In this document: one piece after another, positions 11,339 to 20,522 of the stretch
Numbering within the stretch: position 1 is the first letter of the stretch
How the letters are laid out: each line of letters opens with the position of its first letter
Assembly (NCBI GenBank): GCA_020650975.1
Contig: JAIPMN010003439.1
Location: 438 to 32,117, forward strand
Source: Apostichopus californicus
Lineage: Eukaryota; Echinodermata; Holothuroidea; Aspidochirotida; Stichopodidae
DNA: 31,680 nt
Direction of reading: 5' to 3'
Position numbers and translations under genes: made by a program
The notes under the pieces: model-generated
The model's input: the letters and a program-made list of their open reading frames with translations, nothing else
The model's database searches: none
Told to the model about the DNA's origin: nothing

Positions 11339-11412
11339 GGGATGAGAGATAGGGGTGACGAGATGGGATGGGAGATAGGGGTGACAGGATGGCATGGGAG
11401 AGAGGGTCAAAG
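11339..11412. repeat. 26-bp minisatellite, about 2.8 units
   Basis: Units begin at 11339, 11365 and 11391. The first two (GGGATGAGAGATAGGGGTGA and GGGATGGGAGATAGGGGTGA at their starts) differ at few positions; the third is degenerate and partial. A serine/proline-rich minus-strand open frame across it (11249-11446) is a by-product of the repeat. Confidence 0.85.
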
Positions 11413-11752
11413 AAAGTGAGTGCGCTTTTAAATATCTGATGCACATAATAGTTATACATAGTTAATATACATATATATTGAATAGACTATTAGGGAATCA
11501 GGAAGTGATCCAAAATGGGCCTTCCAATTATTGAAACTGTTTCTAGTGACAAATTGCCATTGGTAGAAACAATTTTAATATTCATTAAATCAGGATGGGA
11601 GTACAGTACACAATGGAGGGAGACACATATTAGGCCGCATATTATTGGTCAATGGCAGTAATTGGTGATTGTCCTGGGATCTATGCATATTCATATTCGG
11701 AACCTTCGAAACGAACAGGCTGTTGTGATACTGAACACAAAGCCTGGCTACA
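11413..11752. other. Non-coding stretch
   Basis: No gene is recognised. Open frames in 11590-11877 run through the border of the adjacent MITE and are not credible genes. Confidence 0.55.
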
Positions 11753-12108
11753 GTATAGACCAGGGTTGTCCAACCTACGGCCCGCGGGCCACAGTCCGGC
11801 CCGCCGCAGGGTTTCGTCCGGCCCGCCAGAGATGCTCTACGGTGCGAAACTTTAGTGAGCAGTTTTATTGATAACAATTTGAAGCTATATAATCAATCAT
11901 TCGAACCTTCTGGGTCCAAAAAACTGCATACAGGTCAGTTTGTGTGACACTCTCTCAGCGAGATGGCGACTGGACTTTATTCATCTGTTTTATCAGGAAG
12001 GAAAATAAATCGAAAAATCGAGCGTAGGGTTCATGCGGCCCCCTCCTTCATCATAATCTTTCCATGTGGCCCTCCTCTGCAAAAAGGTTGGACAACCCTG
12101 GTATAGAC
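11753..12108 (+). mobile_element. hAT-type MITE (second family) with 8-bp target duplication
   Basis: The element spans 11761-12100 (340 bp). It starts CAGGGTTGTCCAACC and ends with the exact reverse complement GGTTGGACAACCCTG, a perfect 15-bp terminal inverted repeat. It is flanked by a perfect 8-bp duplication GTATAGAC (11753-11760 and 12101-12108). Next to the ends are CGGCCCGCGGGCC and CATGTGGCCCTC, subterminal GGCCC-rich words that recur in several animal hAT families. There is no transposase frame, so it is non-autonomous. Perfect ends and target duplication suggest a fairly recent insertion. It is unrelated in sequence to the family at 9795 and 20130. Confidence 0.95.
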
Positions 12109-12527
12109 AAAGGTACTGTTTTCCTTATGCAAACATTCCAACTACCTCATTCATCAACACCCAAAACACCTTCAACAGATTTTTAAGCTTTTTAATACCT
12201 GATAGAACATAGACGTTCCAATCATTGCCAAACAGACTGCGATCATATTTCCAGAATATACTTCCTGCAGTGCAAGTTCAAGTCGTCTAAAATTTCTTAC
12301 AATCACTCAAGTCTTTTTTTTGACACAGTGACTATCTATGAACCTGACACATATAAACAAAAATGAAACTCCCACTCTTATAACATATTGCACTTACTTA
12401 CACAGTAACTGAAGAAATAAATATATATCTAGCTCTCCAAATAAATCTCTTATTTCCTAAGAAATAACAGCAACTGAAAGAAAATATGTCAAGAAGCTGT
12501 GTAAGTTACATATTTTTAGCTGCGTCA
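12109..12527. other. Non-coding stretch
   Basis: Nothing is seen beyond AT-rich sequence. A good acceptor-like tract on the minus strand (ending TTCTTCAG, near 12393-12400) lies only 7 bases from a GTAAGT site, too close for an exon. Confidence 0.55.
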
Positions 12528-12772
12528 TTAAGACCGAGAGGGAATGGAGAACACTAACGGCTTAATGAAGGAAAATCTAATTAGTTTCAACTAACTTGAA
12601 AACAAGGATACGCTTGAAGAGTTCATTATATCAGTAAATTAAAAACTTTAATTTAGACCAAGAGGGAAGGGAGGACACAAACAATTTAAGAAGAAAAATC
12701 AAAATAGTTTCACCTAAATTTAAAACAAGGACACTTTCAAATTTATTATATTAGTACATTAAAAGCTTTGAT
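12528..12772. repeat. Diverged tandem duplication, ~122 bp x 2
   Basis: Unit 1 (about 12528-12650) and unit 2 (about 12651-12772) align along their length. Shared landmarks in order are TTAAGACCGAGAGGGAA / TTTAGACCAAGAGGGAA, then TAGTTTCAACTAA / TAGTTTCACCTAA, then AAAACAAGGA, and finally ATATCAGTAAATTAAAAACTT / ATATTAGTACATTAAAAGCTT. Roughly three quarters of positions agree by eye, so the duplication is old. No coding frame is maintained. Confidence 0.8.
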
Positions 12773-15453
12773 CCGGATCTAGTGTTAGATTACATCATGC
12801 AAAAGTTTGTATATGAATTTTTCTTCCATGTCATAATTTCATTACAATTAATGTTGCTTATTAGCTGAAAAATGATATGAATATCCGATGTGCTATAGCC
12901 ATTTTTTTGTATTTTTAAAAAGAAAAGATGCTAAAAGAGTGTTTTAAAATAGAAAACTGCTAAAAAATTATCATGTTACAAGAGAGTAGAATGTTCTTGC
13001 TTTTGACAAACTTTAACTTGGTTTAAAAGTGTTCCAGCTGTGAAATTAATAAATCAAGTACTTCATTGAAAGTTAAAACTATTTTTAGCCAAAAGAAAAC
13101 AGCCAAAAGAGAGAAAAGAAGTGTTCTTTGATGATAACTGAAATCTATCAGATGAAGAAATTATAACTAAACAGTACAAACTAATGAACCGAAATAATCA
13201 CTGGATAATTAAAGATTGTCCTTAACGAATGCACTGGATAATTAATGATGTTAATATATATATAAATTATTTTAAATAAGTGCATTTAATCTTCTGTATT
13301 CAACCATTTGTACCTAAAGGAGATGCTATAGATGTCAGCTATTATACTTAGTGATAACTGTTGCTTTAATTTCGACCTTACCAACAGAATAAATAGTTGT
13401 CACTGAAAAGTTTTCTCAACTTGCAGATTACAATTTAAACCTTTATTTAACTTGACTGTGTGTCAGCCTTGATTACTTTGCTTATCCAGTAAGTAATGAC
13501 AAATTTATTCAGAATTTCTTCGTGTTGAGTTTTACCCTGTAGTTTTTTAACTGAAAGATGACAAGAGTCACAAGACTTCTAACTACAAAAGTGCATTGTT
13601 AAGGTCGACAGGATTCGGGAGTGATGTAATATAGAAATTGCTGATAAACTACAATTTTCACAAAATTCTGGCACTGGAAGAAAATAAAACGTCGAAAGAA
13701 TTGTCAATTGTTCGTAGAAATTTGTAAATTACCAGCCAAGTTACAATTCCTGATTTATACTTATTTGTTTTTTTTTCAAATTTCATCACTGTTGATTCCT
13801 GGGTTGTATCGAATTGAAACAGGGATATGTTTTTATGATTTACACAGTATACCATGTAGTATCTACTATGGCTACAAAGACGGAGCCAGTTATAGAGAAA
13901 TTGTATAGTCACCAATTGATTATTATCATAAGTTTCATATCATTCTTCTCTCCAATTAGAAATATGAAAGAAACATGTTGCTTTAGATCCTCAAGAATTA
14001 TTTCTAACCATTATTAAGTCTCAATTAAAAAGCTATTCAAGTCCTTATTAAGTCGTTAAAGGGGTCGAGGTAAACAGTCATATGTAACCAAAACTGGATG
14101 CATATCTAGCAAATTTGCATACATCTGGCATATTCAGAGTTTCATGATACATGGATTATCTGTCCTCTTCCCATATTCCTTTCCAATTTATATGAATTCT
14201 AAAGAATGTTCAAGTTGATCAAATTAACTTTCCACGACATTATAAAAGCCAAATCGATGGTACCCACACAGTTTGGATGAAGGTGTGCATTCACAGTGTC
14301 TCTAATAACACTTTTTACACTAGCTAAAACAATAACAATCCATGAACAAAATTTGTTCAGTTGCATTTGTACTATGAACTGAATACACAGAGACAGCTCT
14401 TGGTGGATACGACAGCACTATACGGTAACACAAAGATTCATTGATTTATCATTTTACAGGCAGCTAACATTTTGGCTGTGACAACAAGACCAAATTAAGA
14501 GTACATGGCAATTTCATACAAGAAGGAAATTTTTCTAAATAGGATGGTGTAAATCATGGGAACCGTGCATGTATGAATGGTGCAATCAACAGAATATTGC
14601 TAACAATTTTTCAGAATATATATATCTTCACTTTTTTCCCCTTCTTTTTGAAAATTCTTTTGCCACACTGTGTTTGAAAGGAATTAAGAACCAAGCATAC
14701 CTACATGCATCATGGCAGTGCTTGGTTCTATTTTAAGGATGTTTTTCCCGAAACTGAAATTCGATAAATTGACCTAGATTTTCTGTGTCAGAATGAAAAC
14801 TAATTGTTAAAAAAATATGATATTCTGTGACAGCAGATGGACAGACAGCTTCAATTTGGATCGTGTAATTTAATGATGTCTGCAGTACATAGAGAGCATG
14901 ACGCATCACTACAAGCTTCATCATGCTATTAACACAGTACAACATCTTTGTGTCGATCTCTTGGGCTGTTTGGACAGCTTTTTGTCCAAATGTTTTGATA
15001 GAAGGATATATATTGTGTGAGAATACAGTTACACTAGACAGGGAAAGTTAATGCAAATGTAGTATTAGCACTGCCATTGAGATATAGAACATACAAACTG
15101 ACTAGTATCCATATCCATTTAATACAAGTGTGTGTTGAATTTGTGCTGGAAAAAAACATTTGAAATAAAAAATATTTGCACTGATTCTAAAGGCCAAAAA
15201 GAGTGGAAAATGGGGGGTGGAACAGAGGAATTCATATTAAATTCTTTATAGGAGAGGATTAAATTTCTTATGTTTGAATATGCTATTCAGTGACTGTACT
15301 TAACTGCACTGTTACAGCAGTTTTGGTAAATTGATGGTGTTTTAATGATTGAGCAAACAACACACGTGTGCTTTAAAGCTGAAAATCTGTTAAACAAATA
15401 ACAGTCAACGGGCAAAGTGCACAGAAAAGCTTAGGGGGCTATTTTCCAGTAGT
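12773..15453. other. Non-coding stretch
   Basis: No gene is recognised. A short word CACTGGATAATTAA occurs twice (13199 and 13232). Plus-strand 13469-13490 has a fair acceptor (GTGTGTCAG) and a CCA/GTAAGT donor 22 nt apart, probably a decoy. Open frames at 13658-14017 and 14733-14945 are under 90 codons and unrecognised. Confidence 0.5.
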
Positions 15454-15669
15454 ACTAGTAGCCAATCGCTTCTCAGCCCTTTGGCTAAGATCATGTGTAG
15501 TATCTGTTCCCTTTCGAGGGGAATGGTGATGCACACCTGACGATGATCACAGTCACAGTCCCGATGCAAGGGGACTGGGGTTGAGAGCGGATCAGTTGTT
15601 TGGTAGTTTGGTTTTCGTGCCCAGGTTCTTTCCTGGGCGACTTTTCCTTAAAAAAAAACTAGTAGCCAA
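15454..15669 (+). mobile_element. SINE with U2 snRNA-derived head, intact target duplication
   Basis: Starting at 15465 the sequence ATCGCTTCTCAGCCCTTTGG, then CTAAGATCATGTGTAGTATC, matches the first ~45 nt of U2 snRNA with about three substitutions, judged from my memory of the conserved U2 5' end. It includes the branch-point-pairing GTAGTA. After CTGTTCC the similarity stops, so the U2 Sm site and 3' stem-loops are absent. The body continues with an inverted repeat around GATGCAA (15561-15579), then a hairpin GCCCAGG...CCTGGGC (15619-15637), and ends in CCTTAAAAAAAAA. The whole is flanked by a perfect 12-bp direct repeat ACTAGTAGCCAA (15454-15465 and 15658-15669). A poly-A end plus target duplication is the signature of LINE-driven retroposition. 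Element length is about 192 bp. A partial homologue lies at 29745-29904, so this is a family and not a one-off pseudogene. Confidence 0.85.
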
Positions 15670-16112
15670 ACCCAGGGCTCCCAAAACTGGGGAGGTGAGG
15701 GAGGGTGCCTGCCTCCCATTAATTTTTACAGTAATTAATATCACATGGGCATATTACCATCACAGACCAATGAAACTGATCTGACTACTGCCCTGAGCGT
15801 CCTCTCAAACCTAAAACCTAGCTTCTCAATAAGAAAGTCTGCAGCCTGCACCGCCACCATTGGTTATTGCTTATCATAAATTAGAATACCCAAATATTTG
15901 TTTCATTCTGGTGCATCTCTACTATACTGCTTTAACATGACAATTAATGGTGCTCAACTAACATAAACCATTAGCTACAGCAATAAAAGTTCCTCTTGTT
16001 TCAAGTAGTGGTATAGTAAATCAAACATGCAAATCTGAAAATCCAAACCTTTTTATGCTGGTCTGAAACATGTCACATTTTCATAGTTGAGGTATTCTTT
16101 CTTAGAACTGCT
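15670..16112. other. Non-coding stretch
   Basis: Nothing is recognised. A short G/A-rich patch (about 15688-15705) directly follows the SINE. Confidence 0.55.
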
Positions 16113-16392
16113 CCCTCAGGTTTATCTTGGATTTGTTTCAGAATCTCTACCCCCCCCCAATGTACCCTTGGGTAGACCTTACAGATCTGCTTCAGGTGTG
16201 TCGTAGGTCTGTCTCATCCTGTCCTGGGTGAGTCATGTTGGTATATATACTTCAAGTTTGTCTCATAATTTATTGCCTCAGGTGCGTCTTAGGCTGTGTC
16301 TCATCCTGTCCCTCAGGTGTGTCTTAAGTTTGTTTCAAACTCCCAATCCCTCGGGTGCATCTTTCTGTCTCATAATATGTTGTCCCAGATCC
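16113..16392 (+). repeat. Degenerate tandem repeat based on CCTCAGGTGTGTCTTAGG
   Basis: Variants of the motif CCTCAGGTGTGTCTTAGG followed by TTTGTCTCAT occur starting near 16113, 16190, 16250, 16276, 16310 and 16348. The last three are spaced 34-38 bp. A run of nine C (16150-16158) interrupts the first unit. The array looks like an old minisatellite. No frame is maintained. Confidence 0.7.
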
Positions 16393-17100
16393 TGTTGTTG
16401 ATAACAGCTACTGTTCGACAGTCGCAAATTAAAAGACTGCTCTAGTTCTGTGTCCAATTCCGACATATGTTCCACCATCCTCCCTCTGGTTGCTATGTGA
16501 GAGCATGACCAGTGATTAGATTGTTATTGATCCTTCCGATTTAGTGCATCTAATGTAATTCTTTCCGGCATAAACATGATTTCAAGCAAATGGCCCGCAG
16601 ATGTACAACAGTTAGTTGATTTCACACCGCACAAATCCCACATGTATCATACTTTATGTACAGTAATCTCAATGTCACTGGAAACTGTAAATTGAAATAT
16701 ATGATTAAACTTAGGTCAAACCTACAGACTAAGGGAAGTATTATAGATAAAAATGAAATTTATTTTTCATTGCTATTCCCTAAGGGTTATCAGTTTGTTA
16801 ACCTTGGATGATATTCAAGCTCTGTTCTCTGTGTAGATGAACAACAGCAATTCTACAGATGGGGTTAGTTTATACATAGATCTATATACTGTACTCCAGC
16901 TAATTTCGTTCTCATATAGTGTGCCCCTTGATTAATATACATATAAAGTCTTGAATATCACACAGTGGGGATGGTGGTGAGAGATTATTGACACATTGCA
17001 TTATGAGACAAACATGCAAATAATCCAAATTCCCTACTTAAAAGGGGTTTTTGAGCAATTCAGACATGTAGCAATGATCCCAGGGATGGATCCAGTCATG
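16393..17100. other. Non-coding stretch
   Basis: Nothing is recognised. Confidence 0.55.
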
Positions 17101-17349
17101 GAACCACTCCATATGCAACTCCATATATATGCAATACCACTCCAAAAATATACAAATCCACATATACCACTCCATACCATTCCACAGATAAGTCCACATA
17201 CTGTAGGCCTATATCATTCAACATACCATTCCATATCTTAATTCCACTCCATATATGCCACTCCATCCATATACCATTCCACATATACCATTCCACATAT
17301 ACCACTCAACATATACCACTCCATATAGCCTATACCACTCAATATTCCA
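17101..17349. repeat. Degenerate ~14-bp minisatellite (CATATACCATTCCA)
   Basis: About 250 bp are built mainly from variants of CATATACCATTCCA and CATATACCACTCCA. The cleanest consecutive copies lie at about 17268-17325, with degraded copies to the left. Open frames on both strands here (plus 16996-17241, minus 17096-17305) encode Tyr/His/Pro-rich or Trp/Tyr/Val-rich repeats that reflect the DNA repeat. Confidence 0.85.
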
Positions 17350-17878
17350 AACTTGTTTTGCAAATGAGTGAAATCAATCCTGACAATTTCCACTTGAATA
17401 TCTCATGCAGCTATATATGCAAAGTAATGAAGAGTGATCTTCAGGGAGATACTACCTCTTTAAATTAATTTAACAGAAGAATCAAGCATCATATGGATTG
17501 TACTTTGTATCAGTTAAGCTGAGTTCCCAACAACATGTACAGTATTTTGCCAACATGCCTACAAACCACATAGAAAAGTAACCTGACCACTAAAACATCC
17601 TAAGAAATCAATATTGTGAAAAATGAGATGGTTTTTAAATAAAATGCATCCTCACAACCATTTCCCATTAAGGCAGTGGGCCAAGGACATATTGAACTGT
17701 AGGTCTTGGTATCAACCGAATGAGATTATAAGACAAGGATTACGGACGTGATGCTTTAAACGATAACAAAATAGTTCTCCCTCAGTGTCATTCACACACG
17801 ACCACTTCAGTTTAGTAGAACTATTCCAGCAAGCACAAGAATCAACTTTCATTTTCCAACCCAGCATGTATCAGAGAT
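17350..17878. other. Non-coding stretch
   Basis: Nothing is recognised. Confidence 0.55.
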
Positions 17879-18091
17879 TTAAAGGGATATTCTGGTGGCA
17901 GTGATATAATGACAAATGTTCTTTATAAATTTCACTTTTCTATTACAATCTTTCTTGTTGATTTAACCTTGAATACATTTAGAATGTTTGCCTAGCTGTC
18001 AGCAACATGCAACTTGATGTTTTGACCTACAGATGCAGAAATTTTTCCAAACTTTATGCAATCAACTTCAGCCTCCAGACTATCCCTTTAA
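17879..18091. mobile_element. MITE-like element with inverted ends next to TTAA
   Basis: The left end reads TTAAAGGGATATTCTGGTGGC and the right end, reverse-complemented, reads TTAAAGGGATAGTCTGGAGGC, giving 19 of 21 bases in common. If TTAA (17879-17882 and 18088-18091) is the duplicated target, the element is 17883-18087 (205 bp). TTAA targets are used by the piggyBac and Kolobok superfamilies, but the ends alone do not decide between them. Because TTTAAA is itself palindromic, the exact border is ambiguous. There is no coding capacity. Confidence 0.7.
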
Positions 18092-20121
18092 ATACTCTAC
18101 TTTGAATTCAGTGTTAAATTCATTCCAAGTACAGCAACACAATCTATGAGACGAGTCTTGAAATTGAAAACACATTGCAGCTGAAAATTTACTCTTATAT
18201 GTTCACCATCATTATTTTGGTTATTTTACAGAAATGCCAGAAAAAACACTGTTTTGTATGAAAAAAGAAAGGCAGATTCCTTAATTGTCAGAGCATCAAA
18301 CAATATCATAAGGGGTTGCAGAAAGGAATATGAGTGTGCTTACTTGACTTAACAAAATAAAATTAAATAAATAAATAAAAATAGTGGAGAATATTGCAGA
18401 AAAACACCAATATTGTCTCCAAACGTCCTTGTATTAAAGATTTAAGCAGGTTTTTACGTGATCATATTCCTTCCAGACAACTGACAGGAAATTATGATTT
18501 ACGGAACCTTTACAAATTTAATTCTATCCTTCAAGAGGAGATTTTCGTCTGTAACCCTTCACTTGGCAAAACATTTCTCGGCAGAAATTTTCTTTCATTA
18601 TGTCGTTCTTTCCAGCATCAAAAAATTCGATATATGAAGCAGACAAGTTTCTATTTCCAAATTTGAATTTTAAGATTCTCCCTAAGGTATGGTTGCAAAA
18701 TTCTATTTGATAGAGGTTGAGAAAGATTTAGCTTGAGACCTGAGGTTCTTCTCAATACTGATGTCATGATACTGTTGTTATGAACAACCAGAAGGGCGAG
18801 TTCTTATGTTTACAAGTACATACAATTGTCAATTGAATGATTCAACAGAATTACTGAAGCAGTACTACACACTAGTTTATACTCATCATACACATCTATG
18901 ATAGAAATATACAACGATGTACAGCTGTGACAGATGTCGATCAATCAAGGGTTAAACGTTAAAATTAGCAATCTAATTTCAAGACAATAATGTTCTTTAA
19001 TCCCATTCATGGCGTTAGACCTACTGCTATCACTGTTACACAGTATCATCCCCCACCCCTCCCCCTTCCTCATCTCCCCCGCCCTCTTCTCCAACCCCTT
19101 CAATATTATCCAAAAACACAGATGCTGCATACATTCCTGGCTTAAACACACTCCAATAAAGTCCACTTTTTCCCAAAACAAAGCAATTTTTTTAATGAAT
19201 GAATGAAATACTTAATTTTATGTGTGTGTTTAGATTTCAAAGGGTTAAATTTAGCGGCTTCATTCTGTTCTATGTGGAAATCATGAAATGCTACCTCGCC
19301 AGTGTTAACAATCACTTTCAATGTACTACAATCTTGCATTAGACATCTTGATGAGATATGACATTCAATATGTGTGAAATCTCTGTGGCTGACCACAACA
19401 GTTAGGAGTGGAACAGTCTTGGCCAAGTCGTTTGTAATACTCTTTTCCTCGTGTGCATACATGCCTCAGAGTCCGTTTATGCCTATCACGAATGTACTTG
19501 CCCACTGCCTTTTACATGCCCAAGGATCTGTTCGTTACAAATGTCTTGGACATTTCCCCAAAGAGGGACATGAACTTATGCAAACCACAAAATCTTTATT
19601 CATACTTAAGTTACGCTACACCATAGGGGAAGATAAGCTCCCTAATGAGACTTATGAAAGGACAAAGGTGTCAATAAATGTTGACAGAATAGACTTAATT
19701 AATTCAAGCTATGCATTAGAGCTTGTTTGTTTTCCATCAGGAATAAATTCTTGTGGAATGGGGAAATTCCCTTGACATTTTCAAATTCACATTGTTTACA
19801 ATGGTAGTACTTGAATATTGATAGTATTTTATCAACTTATGACAGGTTTTATTTCAGGAATGTAACTTAAATATTTATATATGATAAAGGTAAGGTTTCT
19901 GTCGATCTTAATGGATAGCTTAAATTACATTTATACATTCATTAAAACAGACCTAAGAGTATACGATCACTTTTAGATGAATATTAGTTAGTAATACAAA
20001 TGGGAATGAACTGGCCTCAAACAAGAACGTGGTAAACTGTAATGTTTATTGCAATTGTATCTTAAAGGGAAGGGAAGCTACTAGCACTACACCTACAGTG
20101 TATGGTTTTAATATTCAATGT
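18092..20121. other. Non-coding stretch with unassigned open frames
   Basis: An open frame at 18394-18666 (90 codons, preceded by TTGCAG) has a protein-like composition but reaches a stop before the nearest donor-like site (AAG/GTATGG at 18686). A 133-codon frame at 19374-19775 shows no domain. 19047-19100 is a C/T-rich tract and 18361-18377 an (AAAT)n run. Nothing is identified. Confidence 0.5.
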
Positions 20122-20522
20122 ATTGGAATCAGTGGCGGAGCTAGGGCTATTGGTCAGGAGGGGCGAGAATGGTCTGCAGGGGCGCTTTCGACACTATCTA
20201 AGCGGAGCGCCACCACAGGTTGGCGCGTAGCGTACACAAATTTTTTGAGTAAAGATACTCCCTAGATCGCCGGAAATGACCCTTTCTGGGCCTTGCTAAT
20301 TTGCAGATAAACGAAGAATAAATAGGTGTCATCACCAAATTACAACAACAAAATGTGACAAATGTCAATAGGTAGATGAGAGCGCAATAAAAAAGTCAAT
20401 AATCGCGAATAAGTAAAAAGTGGTAAAGAGCTGGAAAGGGCGCCAGCAGTCCATTTGAGTCCGTCAGGGGGGGGGGCATTCGCCCCCCCTGACTGTATGG
20501 ACGCTCCGCCACTGATTGGAAT
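20122..20522 (+). mobile_element. hAT-type MITE, copy 2, with 8-bp target duplication
   Basis: The element spans 20130-20514 (385 bp). It starts CAGTGGCGGAGC and ends GCTCCGCCACTG, a perfect 12-bp inverted repeat. It is flanked by a perfect 8-bp duplication ATTGGAAT (20122-20129 and 20515-20522). It is the same family and orientation as the element at 9795 and nearly identical over most of its length. It carries about 32 extra bases (around 20264-20296) and lacks about 11 bases present in the other copy. The subterminal hairpin has ten G on one arm against seven C on the other, so it has probably slipped. It has no transposase. Confidence 0.95.

Noticed and set aside
15465..15657. Functional U2 snRNA gene
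   Set aside because: Only the first ~45 nt match. The Sm site and 3' stem-loops are absent, and the element has a poly-A end with a target duplication.
15581..15784. Pair of similar small proteins (with 29841-30173)
   Set aside because: Both frames start at the same TTG within the shared SINE body, so their similarity is that of the repeat.
17096..17305. Trp/Tyr-rich minus-strand repeat protein
   Set aside because: The periodic peptide is a direct translation of the 14-bp minisatellite, and the opposite strand is open as well.
19374..19775. 133-codon plus-strand frame as a gene
   Set aside because: No domain, signal or splice support is seen, and the composition is ordinary for random translation; noted only as unassigned.
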